A stretch of DNA of 14,400 nucleotides from Spirochaetales bacterium UBA4629 (GCA_002406055.1 DHMZ01000124.1:1-14400), one strand, 5' to 3'. Counted from the stretch's first letter, positions 1 through 6,804 are shown. Notes: generated from the sequence alone by a model not told the origin. A program made the numbers and translations.

Positions 1-78
1 GGCTAGACCTTACGGTGGAAAGGTAGTCCCTGCTTTCTAAAGAAGCAAGAGCCAGATGTATCTACAGAAGGCTCCTAG

Positions 79-273
79 GGGGAAACTCCAACTACAATCT
101 CTGATTTAGCTGGTGAGGTTCATGCTAAATATAAAGACCCCATTCTCAAAGGAAAATACACTGGCCTTCATGAATGTCACATTCTTCCTGATTGGCTCCT
201 AGTTTATAGAATAATTAATTCGGAGTTAATTCTAGAATTGTTATACACCGGAACACATTCCGATTTGTTTTAA
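79..273 (+). pseudogene. YafQ-type toxin remnant (C-terminal part of an mRNA interferase)
   Basis: From the stop at 76-78 to TAA 271-273 this frame reads a peptide that ends KYKDPILKGKYTG, then HECHILPDWLLVY, then YTGTHSDLF. This matches the second half of the YafQ branch of the RelE superfamily, ribosome-dependent mRNA endonucleases of type II toxin-antitoxin pairs. Seen: the HxxPDW motif and the terminal TGTHxxLF, which carry the known E. coli YafQ active-site His63, Asp67, Trp68, His87 and Phe91. The family's KDH histidine (His50) is Pro here. No start codon or N-terminal half exists in this frame: TAG at 4-6 and 76-78 interrupt it, and neither of the other plus frames is open through 1-78. 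It is therefore a dead fragment, or its 5' part is frame-disrupted. No dinJ-like antitoxin is visible; it would normally lie upstream, outside the window. Confidence 0.62.
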
Positions 274-537
274 GCATTACTTTCGCGATGAGTATTTAGA
301 GAAAAATCACATATTGTGAGATGATTTTCTAAGTGCTTTCTTTAAAAACAACGATAAAATTAATGCTTTGACTGAATTGGTTTAATCTGTAATAGTAGCT
401 GCTTTAGCTTTTGCCTTCTTTTTTTATTTGGCCAAATAAAATAAGATCCCTAAATGCTTTTTCAATTAACTGGCATTCCTAGAAATCTATCTCTATTTAT
501 TAACTTTACCCACAACTATGCATGAAGCCTCTATTAA
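274..537. other. Gene-free AT-rich stretch between toxin remnant and Fic gene
   Basis: No convincing open frame on either strand. It contains a small inverted repeat TCACA-TAT-TGTGA (307-319) nested inside a longer imperfect stem (301-309 with 322-329), and the 20-bp palindrome at 422-441. It looks like decayed or spacer DNA continuing from the toxin remnant. Nothing else is recognised. Confidence 0.5.
422..441. repeat. Perfect 20-bp palindrome
   Basis: TTTTATTTGGCCAAATAAAA is self-complementary over all 20 bases with no central spacer. The flanking pair (421/442) does not match. With no loop it is a poor hairpin terminator; a protein-binding dyad is the more natural reading, but no adjacent gene or promoter identifies its user. 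Confidence 0.6.
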
Positions 538-599
538 TTGTTTTATTTCCCAGCAGTTAGAAAGTACAACAAGAAACATATCGCAATGGAAAATTTTAT

Positions 600-666
600 C
601 GTCCAATTTGTTTATTTTTCGTCCAAAATTAATTATAATTGGACGAAAAAGGGGATGCGTTGGACG
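600..666. promoter_or_regulatory. Fic gene promoter inside a nested inverted repeat (putative operator)
   Basis: The heptamer CGTCCAA occurs at 600-606 and 620-626, and its reverse complement TTGGACG at 639-645 and 660-666. The four copies form two nested inverted pairs sharing a centre near 633. The inner pair extends to 12-bp perfect arms (615-626 and 639-650). A consensus -10 box TATAAT lies at 634-639, right at the dyad centre; a weak -35 (TTTATT, 611-616) lies 17 bp upstream. Binding here would occlude RNA polymerase. The Fic protein's own C-terminal winged helix is a natural candidate ligand, which is inference. Confidence 0.6.
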
Positions 667-678
667 AAAGGAGTTTTT

Positions 679-1740
679 ATGAGATCATTTGATTATACTA
701 GGCTGTATGATAAAAAATGGGATACAGATATCCTAAATCTTGTTGCAAAGATTCATGAATGCAAAGGACGACAAGACTTATTTGTTAGGCAGAAGCCAGT
801 TGAATTAGATCGTCTTGCTGAAATTGCAAAAATACAAAGCACACAAGCATCAAATAAAATTGAGGGCATCGTTACGACAAATACTCGAATTAAACAACTT
901 TTTGAGGAAAAAACTACGCCAAGGAATCGAAATGAAGACGAGATTATGGGGTATCGTGATGTATTAAATACAATTCATGAGAGTTCTGAGTATATTCCAA
1001 TTCGACCATCATATATTCTTCAGCTTCATCGTGACCTTTTAAAAAGAGCAAAATTATCTTATGGTGGACATTTTAAGAATGTTCAAAACTATATTAGTGA
1101 GATAAATTCTGATGGAGTAATGGTTACGAGATTTACACCAATTGCACCTTATGAAACACCAAACGCAGTGGAAAACTTGTGTAATGCATATGAATATGCC
1201 ATTGCAAATGAAAAAATAGATTCATTAATTTTGATTCCAACTTTCATTTGCGACTTTCTATGTATCCACCCATTTAATGATGGCAATGGAAGAATGAGCA
1301 GGTTACTTACATTACTTCTTTTGTACAAGAACGGATATAGTATCGGAAGATACATAAGCATTGAAAAACAGATAGAAAAAACGAAGGATCGTTATTACGA
1401 TGCTCTCGAGGAATCTGATGCTAGATGGCATGAAGAAAAAAATGATCCAACACCATTTATCAGATATATGCTTCAAGTTATTTTGTCATGTTATACAGAG
1501 TTAGAAGAATGTGTTGGGTTGTTGTCTGAAAGAGAAAGCAACACGACTTCATATGATGTTGTAAAAAATTACATCAAAGAAAAGGTGGGCAAGTTCACGA
1601 GTGCAGATGTCATAGCCTTCTGCCCTAGTATAGGAAGATCTTCTGCCTTAGCTGCGCTAAAAAAATTAAACGATGAAGGGTTCATTTTAAAGAAAGGTTC
1701 AGGCAGAAGCACTTTTTATATTCGAATAGATAATAAATAG
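679..1740 (+). CDS. Fic-domain protein with C-terminal winged helix (probable AMP-transferase)
   Basis: Fic proteins usually transfer AMP from ATP onto a target protein hydroxyl. The 353-residue product carries the complete catalytic motif HPFNDGNGR at residues 197-205, with catalytic His197. The N-terminal region holds SNKIEG (58-63), a match to the inhibitory helix motif (S/T)xxxE(G/N) whose Glu blocks productive ATP binding; this places it among self-inhibited class II Fic proteins. Residues about 290-350 read as a winged-helix DNA-binding domain. I chose ATG 679 because AAAGGAG (667-673) precedes it at proper spacing and the protein then begins like relatives. The open frame extends back to a TTG at 538, but that extension runs through the promoter and operator repeats and looks non-coding. 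It stands alone on this strand, facing the ATPase gene. Target and physiological role are unknown; a stand-alone accessory or toxin-like role is possible. Confidence 0.88.
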   Translation: MRSFDYTRLYDKKWDTDILNLVAKIHECKGRQDLFVRQKPVELDRLAEIAKIQSTQASNKIEGIVTTNTRIKQLFEEKTTPRNRNEDEIMGYRDVLNTIHESSEYIPIRPSYILQLHRDLLKRAKLSYGGHFKNVQNYISEINSDGVMVTRFTPIAPYETPNAVENLCNAYEYAIANEKIDSLILIPTFICDFLCIHPFNDGNGRMSRLLTLLLLYKNGYSIGRYISIEKQIEKTKDRYYDALEESDARWHEEKNDPTPFIRYMLQVILSCYTELEECVGLLSERESNTTSYDVVKNYIKEKVGKFTSADVIAFCPSIGRSSALAALKKLNDEGFILKKGSGRSTFYIRIDNK

Positions 1741-1847
1741 TTTTCGCCCAAAATATGGACAGTTTAAAAAAACTATTTGAGTCTAGATGTAATCGTTTTA
1801 AGAAAAACCGGTGCTCACAAAGTTTAAAATAACGCATATCAAATTCA
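1741..1847. other. Convergent intergenic region with a degenerate copy of the Fic operator motif
   Basis: Directly after the Fic stop codon, 1741-1754 (TTTTCGCCCAAAAT) matches 616-629 of the Fic promoter with one mismatch, and TGGAC follows at 1755-1759. A weak AT-only dyad AGTTT/AAACT lies at 1761-1774. No GC-rich hairpin with a T run is visible, so no terminator is called between the two convergent genes. Confidence 0.4.
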
Positions 1848-3017
1848 TTACATAATAATTTTGCCACTCCATAAGTCAGAAAGAAAATCTTTATATGGCA
1901 GAATTAATATTCCATTATCAAGAAGCTCTGGATAATCTGTACGGCATACAAGGATGTATTTTTCTATTAAACCTTCTTCCATAAGTGCTTGTAGGCCTTT
2001 TAAATCTCTTGGGGATACTCGCTTTGTTGCTTTTACTTCAATAGCAATCTTTTCCTTAATAATGAAATCTACTTCTTGACCGCTTAGAGCATGCCAATAT
2101 GAGAGCCCCTCTTTATCAAACCCTGAATAGTCAAGCCAACTGCGAATTTCTGTTGCAATGTAATTTTCGAAGTATCTTCCAAACTCTGATGTTCCTTCTT
2201 CTATTGCAGAGAGCCCTTGAAGTTTTCTTGTAACCCCCACATCAAAAAGGTAAAACTTACTTGTTGCATTTGGCTTTCTCATTTTTGTTTTTCTGTAAGG
2301 TGGAACTTCAAATCCAATTAAAGTGTCAACAAGAATGTTGTACCATTCCCTTACACTAACACCACTAATTCCTACGTCCCTAGCTACATTTTCATAATTT
2401 GTAATTTCTCCGCTTAGAGCTGCCACGATTCTTAAAAACTCCCAGAACGGAGGAAGGTTTCTTACTTCTCTTTCTGCTTCAATTTCTTCTTTAACATAAA
2501 GTCCTGTGTAATCAGAGAGAAGGCTTTCATAATCATCACTTGTAAATGCTGCCGGAAGAAGTCCTGATTTTAAAATTTTATCAAGGGAAGGGTCAAAATC
2601 TTTGATTTCTGGCCATACTAGTGGATGAAAGGTGAGTCTACTTGCTCTTCCTCCTAGAAGATTTACTCCCTTCTTCTTTAATTTTCGAGCACTAGAACCA
2701 GTTAGAAGAAAATGGATGTTTGTTTCCTCAATAAGCATATGAACTTCATTTAAAAGATCCGGTAAACGTTGTATCTCATCGAGAACAACAACACCTTCAT
2801 TAATTTTTCTTGCCTTCAGCGTATTTCTAAGAAGCGATGGTCGCATTGAAAGATCTCGATAAAGTTCATTGTCCAAAAGACTCCAAGATAATTGTGGTTC
2901 TTTAAGTTGTTTTTTTATGTATGAGGACTTTCCTGTCTGTCTCGGGCCGAAAAGAAAAAGAGATTTTTTCTCAAGTTTACTATTTATTTGAGCGATTCTT
3001 TCAATGTAATTGTTCAT
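1848..3017 (-). CDS. AAA_14 / DUF4143 family ATPase
   Basis: A stand-alone predicted ATPase of 389 residues, a normal length for the family. Walker A is GPRQTGKS (24-31). Walker B is VVVLDE (76-81), followed by IQRLP. The family-typical TGSSARKLKK and LLGGRA segment follows. The C-terminal DUF4143 part carries EVDFI then AIEVKAT, the PD-(D/E)xK-like signature reported for this domain; whether it cuts nucleic acid is not established. Both key P-loop residues (Lys30, Ser31) are intact, so the enzyme looks functional. Start is ATG at 3015-3017; the upstream TAGGA is only a modest ribosome site. These genes are common, often multicopy, and patchily distributed in anaerobes, with no agreed function. 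It is transcribed divergently from the sugar operon and toward the Fic gene, and I see no link to the sugar pathway. Confidence 0.85.
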   Translation of the reverse strand: MNNYIERIAQINSKLEKKSLFLFGPRQTGKSSYIKKQLKEPQLSWSLLDNELYRDLSMRPSLLRNTLKARKINEGVVVLDEIQRLPDLLNEVHMLIEETNIHFLLTGSSARKLKKKGVNLLGGRASRLTFHPLVWPEIKDFDPSLDKILKSGLLPAAFTSDDYESLLSDYTGLYVKEEIEAEREVRNLPPFWEFLRIVAALSGEITNYENVARDVGISGVSVREWYNILVDTLIGFEVPPYRKTKMRKPNATSKFYLFDVGVTRKLQGLSAIEEGTSEFGRYFENYIATEIRSWLDYSGFDKEGLSYWHALSGQEVDFIIKEKIAIEVKATKRVSPRDLKGLQALMEEGLIEKYILVCRTDYPELLDNGILILPYKDFLSDLWSGKIIM

Positions 3018-3041
3018 TTTTTAGATCCTAGCAATAAAAGA

Positions 3042-3069
3042 ATTTTAACAACAAACTCTTGAAATTCAA
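3042..3069 (-). promoter_or_regulatory. Candidate promoter for the DUF4143 ATPase
   Basis: On the minus strand TTGAAT (3064-3069) and TAAAAT (3042-3047) are separated by 16 bp, giving an expected start near 3035 and a leader of under 20 nt before the ATG at 3017. Five of six -10 positions fit TATAAT. The -35 half overlaps a small dyad TTGAA-A-TTCAA (3059-3069). In AT-rich DNA such matches arise by chance, so confidence is moderate. Confidence 0.4.
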
Positions 3070-3199
3070 AGTAGTAGTTTGAAATTTTTAATAAAATCTA
3101 AAGTAAAAGTTTAATATTTGCCATTTTTAGCTTCTTCTGAGTGATAGAGATAAGTTTATAGGTTGTCCATTTTTTTAATTGTTAAAATGATTTTTTCTG

Positions 3200-3227
3200 T
3201 TGACATTGTATACCTTAGTTGTATTAT
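3200..3227 (+). promoter_or_regulatory. Promoter of the sugar-utilisation operon
   Basis: TTGACA (3200-3205) is a perfect -35 and TATTAT (3222-3227) a near-perfect -10, with a 16-bp spacer. Transcription should start near 3234, giving a leader of roughly 100 nt before the GntR start at 3333. It is the strongest sigma-70-type promoter I see in the window, and no comparable one appears inside the operon. The spacer contains a TTGTATAC operator half (see the operator entries). Confidence 0.7.
3205..3216. promoter_or_regulatory. Operator candidate O1 (GTATAC core) in the promoter spacer
   Basis: ATTGTATACCTT has the same TTGTATAC core as the perfect site at 3244-3255 but an imperfect right arm. 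It sits between the -35 and -10 boxes, so occupation would block polymerase. Short TTGTATACAA-type palindromes are typical of FCD-subfamily GntR regulators, and such a regulator is the first gene of the operon. Confidence 0.55.
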
Positions 3228-3243
3228 GAATATGTAAACATAA

Positions 3244-3255
3244 TTTGTATACAAA
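3244..3255. promoter_or_regulatory. Operator candidate O2, perfect palindrome TTTGTATACAAA
   Basis: A 12-bp perfect palindrome about ten bases after the predicted transcription start. Its GTATAC core is 39 bp downstream of the O1 core. Two sites with the same core flanking the -10 box suggest a repressed promoter, most simply autoregulated by the GntR protein encoded immediately downstream. A further dyad, TATGT-AA-ACATA (3231-3242), lies between them. Confidence 0.6.
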
Positions 3256-3270
3256 AATTGAAATCAACAA

Positions 3271-3303
3271 AAGGAGGATTTGGCTAGAAGAGTAGAAAAA
3301 TAG
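3271..3303 (+). other. Leader mini-ORF (MARRVEK) behind a strong Shine-Dalgarno, upstream of the GntR gene
   Basis: AAGGAGG (3271-3277) is a near-ideal ribosome site yet lies over 50 nt before the GntR ATG. The nearest start is TTG 3280, only 2 nt away, opening MARRVEK and ending at TAG 3301-3303. The frame of the GntR gene, read backward from its ATG, is open to 3288 and spells IDDILSLVEGK right after where MARRVEK stops. One added base in the A run at 3296-3300 would fuse the two into a longer N-terminus. It may be a leader peptide, a frameshifted true start, or chance. Confidence 0.35.
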
Positions 3304-3332
3304 ATGATATACTTTCATTAGTTGAGGGAAAG

Positions 3333-4028
3333 ATGAAAAGAGAAGATACGAAAAATCTTGTAGAAACAGCATATAACATGATTCTAGATAGGATTGTTAG
3401 GTTCTCTTTATCTCCCGGTGTTCTAATCTCGGATTATTCTCTTAGTAAGGAAATTGGAATTAGTAGAACTCCAATACGTGAAGCTTTACTAAAACTTGTT
3501 GATGATGGTTTATTAGAAAAGAGGCCTCATAATTTCAAAGTTACTGATATTACGAAGGAAGAAATCATTGATTTGTATGATGCAAGAAATGCCTTAGAGA
3601 AATCTATGTTAGAGTTATCAATGGAGAAGGGAATAAAGAAAAAAGACCTTGCTTCTCTAAGAATACTTAATGAATCTTTAAAAAAATGTGTTGAAGATGG
3701 AGATATAATTCGCTCTCTAGAATATGACTCTAAAATTCATCGCGAATTAGCTAGTCTATCGGAAAACTCTAGGCTTTTGTCTTTCTATGAAAGAATATCG
3801 AAGCAGACAAAAAGAATGAGTATCTTTTCTCTTGCACAAGAAAAGCATGAAGCAAAAGATGAACATGAGGCAATCTTTCATGCAATCGAAAATAATGATT
3901 TAGAAGGGGCATTAAATGCTCTGTCTGAAAACATATTAAATGCCCAAAAACAACATATTCATGTGCTTGAAAATGTCATGAAGGATGGTTGGATGGGAAT
4001 TGCAAAGTTTGTATATCGTTATAACTAA
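3333..4028 (+). CDS. GntR-family transcriptional regulator, FCD subfamily
   Basis: Likely the local regulator of the sugar operon, sensing a substrate or intermediate. The 231-residue protein has the GntR winged helix at about residues 8-70, with the recognition segment SKEIGISRTPIREALLKL. A helical FCD effector domain follows (about 76-220). FCD domains usually bind a metal through Asp plus three His. Here Asp132, His136 and His178 fit, but the fourth position, normally His, appears to be Asn200. The protein is first in the operon behind two palindromic operator candidates, so autoregulation is likely. ATG 3333 has GAGGG (3324-3328) at acceptable spacing and gives a standard GntR N-terminus; a frame-disrupted longer start is discussed under the leader entry. 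Effector identity cannot be told from sequence; a pentose or pentose phosphate is the natural guess. Confidence 0.88.
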   Translation: MKREDTKNLVETAYNMILDRIVRFSLSPGVLISDYSLSKEIGISRTPIREALLKLVDDGLLEKRPHNFKVTDITKEEIIDLYDARNALEKSMLELSMEKGIKKKDLASLRILNESLKKCVEDGDIIRSLEYDSKIHRELASLSENSRLLSFYERISKQTKRMSIFSLAQEKHEAKDEHEAIFHAIENNDLEGALNALSENILNAQKQHIHVLENVMKDGWMGIAKFVYRYN

Positions 4029-4040
4029 TTAATACTCTTC

Positions 4041-4066
4041 TATCCCTTAAGCTATGAAAGGGGATA
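4041..4066 (+). promoter_or_regulatory. Hairpin enclosing the PfkB start codon
   Basis: TATCCC (4041-4046) pairs with GGGATA (4061-4066), and the following TT can pair with AA across a bulged G. The ATG at 4054-4056 lies in the loop. No ribosome-binding sequence precedes it. The structure could present or hide the start and make translation depend on ribosomes finishing the GntR gene 25 nt upstream. This is inference from pairing only. Confidence 0.35.
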
Positions 4067-5214
4067 AGAAAAAAGCCGGGGTTGCCGGTTCTATATGTCT
4101 AGATATTAACCTTTTATTTAAGTCTGAATCCTTGATTGAAGAGGGCAAGCAGATTGATCTTTCTGATGTCAAATTTACTTTAGGTGGTTGTGTTGGAAAC
4201 ACTGGCTTGGCATTAGCGGCACTAGGAATTCCTGTAAAATTATTCTATAAAGTCGGCGACGATATGGTTGGTAAAGTTGTTTCTTCTATGATAGAAGATT
4301 ATGCAATTGAAACAGAGGCCAAAACCATATTTGGTAGTAGTTCTTCTTCCTCTACTATTATTACTCAACCCGGAAAAGATCGCACTATTCTCCATAAAAG
4401 AGGTGTTTCTCAATCAATAACTGAAGATGACATAACAGAAGATTTTCTTTCAGATATAGATCTTTTTCACTTTGGTTATCCGCCAAAAATGAAGGAACTT
4501 TGGAAGGAAAAAGGTGCACATATGGCTTATCTTTTAAAAAAAGTACAAGCAAAAAAGATTGCAACTTCAGTAGATATGTGCATGCCAAATAATGGAGATG
4601 ATTATTCATATATGGAAGCTTTTCTTCCTTATGTAGATATCTTTATGCCTAGCTATGAAGAAATGCTTAGACTCCTTATGCCAGAAGAATATAAAAGGAT
4701 TAACGAAACTGCCAATGGGAGAAACATAATTGATTTTATTTCGGAAAAGACAATTGTCGAAATAGCTACATGGCTCATTGATTGTGGTGTACACATTGTG
4801 CTTCTAAAAATTGGAAAAAAAGGTTTATATCTCAAAACAGACAATAGGGCTAGCTTAATACCTTCTCTTGCATTATCAGAAAAATGGAATAATAGAGAAC
4901 TTTGGATTGCACCAAAGTACATAGAAAAAACTATTTCTACCATAGGTGCAGGCGATACTGCAATTGCAGGATTTTTAGCATCGCTTTTGGAAGCGAGTTT
5001 ACCAGAAGAAGCGCTTTCTGTTGCTTCGTGTACGGCTGCTAAATGCATTGAGTCAGAGGATAGAGGTCATAGATTGCCAATCTTTACAGAAATAGAAAAA
5101 ACAGCACTTGGTACTTATGAACAAGAAGAATTATCTATCGGTCTTTCTAATTGGAAAAAAGAAGGGCTTATTTTCTATGGACCAAATGATAAAGAAAGGA
5201 GAATAAGACAATGA
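4054..5214 (+). CDS. PfkB-family carbohydrate kinase
   Basis: An ATP-dependent sugar kinase of the ribokinase/PfkB fold, 386 residues, longer than the usual 300-330 because of extra sequence around residues 200-230 and 265-290. Seen: GGCVGNTGLALAALG near residues 45-60 (first PfkB signature region) and TIGAGDTAIAGFLASLLE near 295-312, containing the anion-hole GAGD with the catalytic Asp. The HFGYP and DIFMPSYEE segments are typical of one uncharacterised branch. Substrate is not determined: fructokinase-, phosphofructokinase- or ketopentose kinase-like activities are all in this family. It starts 25 nt after the regulator and its TGA overlaps the GH43 ATG by 4 nt, so it is tightly coupled to xyloside breakdown. 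There is no Shine-Dalgarno before ATG 4054, and in-frame TAA 4048 excludes an earlier start. Together with the class II aldolase it could form a ketose-bisphosphate route. Confidence 0.85.
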   Translation: MKGDKKKAGVAGSICLDINLLFKSESLIEEGKQIDLSDVKFTLGGCVGNTGLALAALGIPVKLFYKVGDDMVGKVVSSMIEDYAIETEAKTIFGSSSSSSTIITQPGKDRTILHKRGVSQSITEDDITEDFLSDIDLFHFGYPPKMKELWKEKGAHMAYLLKKVQAKKIATSVDMCMPNNGDDYSYMEAFLPYVDIFMPSYEEMLRLLMPEEYKRINETANGRNIIDFISEKTIVEIATWLIDCGVHIVLLKIGKKGLYLKTDNRASLIPSLALSEKWNNRELWIAPKYIEKTISTIGAGDTAIAGFLASLLEASLPEEALSVASCTAAKCIESEDRGHRLPIFTEIEKTALGTYEQEELSIGLSNWKKEGLIFYGPNDKERRIRQ

Positions 5215-6764
5215 AACTTCATAATCCTCTACTTGCTGGAATGTATCCTGATCCTTCTGTATGTAGAAAAGGTGATGATTACTACTTAATAACGTCTTCT
5301 TTTGAATTTTTCCCAGGAATTCCTGTTTTTCATTCTAAAGATTTTGTTCATTGGCATCAGATTTCTCATGTTTTAACTCGTCCTGAACAACTTAATTTAG
5401 ATGGGCTTAAAGCTTCAAAGGGAATATATGCATCTACAATTAGATATAAAGAAGACGAGGACCTGTTCTATGTGGTAACAACCCTTGTTAGAGAACCGTT
5501 TTACTATGGAAATTTAAATTTCTATGTGACAGCAAAAGACCCACAAGGACCGTGGTCTAATCCTGTTGAAATAAAAGGTGCAGAAAGTATCGATCCCAGT
5601 CTCTTGTTTGATGAAGATAAAACCTATTACGTTGGAAACCTTCGTCCATATCCTGAAGAACCAATTAGAGAAGAAAGATGGATTTGGATGCAAGAAATGA
5701 ATTTAAAAAGTGGGGAACTTATTGGAGAAAGAAAAGTTTTGAGAGAAAGAGGTGCTTCTGATGGTGCCGATGCTCCCGAGGGACCACATCTCTATCATTT
5801 TGGTGATTATTATTATCTAATGATCGCGGAAGGGGGAACGAACCTAAATCATAGCGAAACTATATTTAGAAGCAAGAGTGTTTGGGGACCATATGAACCA
5901 AACCCAAGGAACCCACTTATTACTCATAGAAATCTAACAAGAAAACATCCTATAAACTGTACAGGACATGCAGATATCATCCAACTACACAACGGAGAGT
6001 GGTGGGCTGTGCTACTAGCTTCGCGTTTAGACGGGGGAACCTATAGAGTTCTTGGAAGAGAAACCTTTGCTGTTCCTGTTGTTTGGGAAGAAGGATGGCC
6101 TGTGTTTAGTCCTGAAACTGGGCATGTTGAATTTGAGTTTGATGGGCCAAATCTTGTAGAAACAAAATGGCCTGAAAAACCAGAACGAGACAATTTTGAC
6201 GAAAAAAAGCTCTCGTTAGAGTGGAATTATCTGAGAACACCAAGACATAGAATTTGTTCACTTGATGAAAGAAAGGGCTATCTTAGACTCTTCATGCATC
6301 CGTCGACGGTGAATGAACAGGCTAATCCATCTCTTTTGTTGAGAAGAATGCAACACATTTCTTTCTCCGCAAGTACTCTAATGGAGTTCAATGCCGCAGA
6401 AGGAGAATCAGAGGGGATGGTTCTTCTCTTTAATGATAGATTTAACTATCAGTTTGTCATTGAAGGAAAGAATATTGTTCTTTACAAAACTGAAAACGGA
6501 ATCAAAAGAAAAATTGCCTCTGATAGTTATAACAAAGAGAAGATTTATTTAAAAATCTTAGCACGAGAGAAGGACGTCTTATTTTTCTATGCTAGTGAAC
6601 TTGATGATTGGAAACAGCTAGGACCAACAGAAGATATAAGAATCCTAAGTATGGAAATTGCTGGTGGTTTTACTGGCACATATATAGCCTTGTATGCGTC
6701 ATCTAATGGCAAGCATAGTTCGAACTATGTTGATTTTGATTGGTTCGAATACAAGGGTTTGTAG
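5211..6764 (+). CDS. Glycoside hydrolase family 43 (beta-xylosidase / arabinofuranosidase type)
   Basis: Hydrolyses xylo- or arabino-oligosaccharides by inversion. The 517-residue protein has the length and two-domain layout of XynB-type GH43 beta-xylosidases: an N-terminal five-bladed propeller (about 1-310) and a C-terminal beta-sandwich (about 325-515) that shapes the active site. Seen: the opening NPLLAGMYPDPS with general base Asp14, the transition-state Asp128 in SIDPSLL, and the general acid Glu190 in EGPHLY. The family-typical FEFFPGIPVFHSKDFVHW is also clear. There is no signal peptide, so it acts in the cytoplasm on imported oligosaccharides, consistent with the ABC transporter encoded next. 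It begins inside the PfkB stop (ATGA overlap), with AGGAG at 5197-5201. Specificity between xylosidase, arabinofuranosidase and dual action cannot be decided from sequence alone; xylosidase is favoured by the overall resemblance. Confidence 0.9.
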   Translation: MKLHNPLLAGMYPDPSVCRKGDDYYLITSSFEFFPGIPVFHSKDFVHWHQISHVLTRPEQLNLDGLKASKGIYASTIRYKEDEDLFYVVTTLVREPFYYGNLNFYVTAKDPQGPWSNPVEIKGAESIDPSLLFDEDKTYYVGNLRPYPEEPIREERWIWMQEMNLKSGELIGERKVLRERGASDGADAPEGPHLYHFGDYYYLMIAEGGTNLNHSETIFRSKSVWGPYEPNPRNPLITHRNLTRKHPINCTGHADIIQLHNGEWWAVLLASRLDGGTYRVLGRETFAVPVVWEEGWPVFSPETGHVEFEFDGPNLVETKWPEKPERDNFDEKKLSLEWNYLRTPRHRICSLDERKGYLRLFMHPSTVNEQANPSLLLRRMQHISFSASTLMEFNAAEGESEGMVLLFNDRFNYQFVIEGKNIVLYKTENGIKRKIASDSYNKEKIYLKILAREKDVLFFYASELDDWKQLGPTEDIRILSMEIAGGFTGTYIALYASSNGKHSSNYVDFDWFEYKGL

Positions 6765-6773
6765 TGGATATTC

Positions 6774-6788
6774 TCTGCAAAAAGCAGA
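6774..6788 (+). other. Small intercistronic hairpin before the binding-protein gene
   Basis: TCTGC (6774-6778) and GCAGA (6784-6788) form a 5-bp stem with an AAAAA loop, ending just before the AGGAG ribosome site of the binding-protein gene. It lacks a T run and is not a terminator. It could mark an mRNA processing or stabilising element for the highly needed binding protein, but a 5-bp stem can be chance. Confidence 0.3.
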
Positions 6789-6804
6789 AAAAAAGGAGAT
6801 AAAA

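Noticed and set aside
301..329. Imperfect stem in the first intergenic region as a terminator of the toxin remnant
   Set aside because: AT-only pairing with a bulge, and no uninterrupted T run directly after it.
538..678. N-terminal extension of the Fic protein from TTG 538
   Set aside because: It has no ribosome site, runs through the promoter and operator repeats, and a much better start with AAAGGAG lies at 679.
1754..3171. ATGGACA (1754-1760) and TGTCCAT (3165-3171) as terminal inverted repeats around the ATPase gene
   Set aside because: Only seven matching bases, no transposase, and no target-site duplication visible; chance is sufficient.
6694..6804. N-terminal extension of the binding protein from ATG 6694
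   Set aside because: It overlaps the end of the GH43 gene in another frame and would bury the clear signal peptide that starts at 6805.
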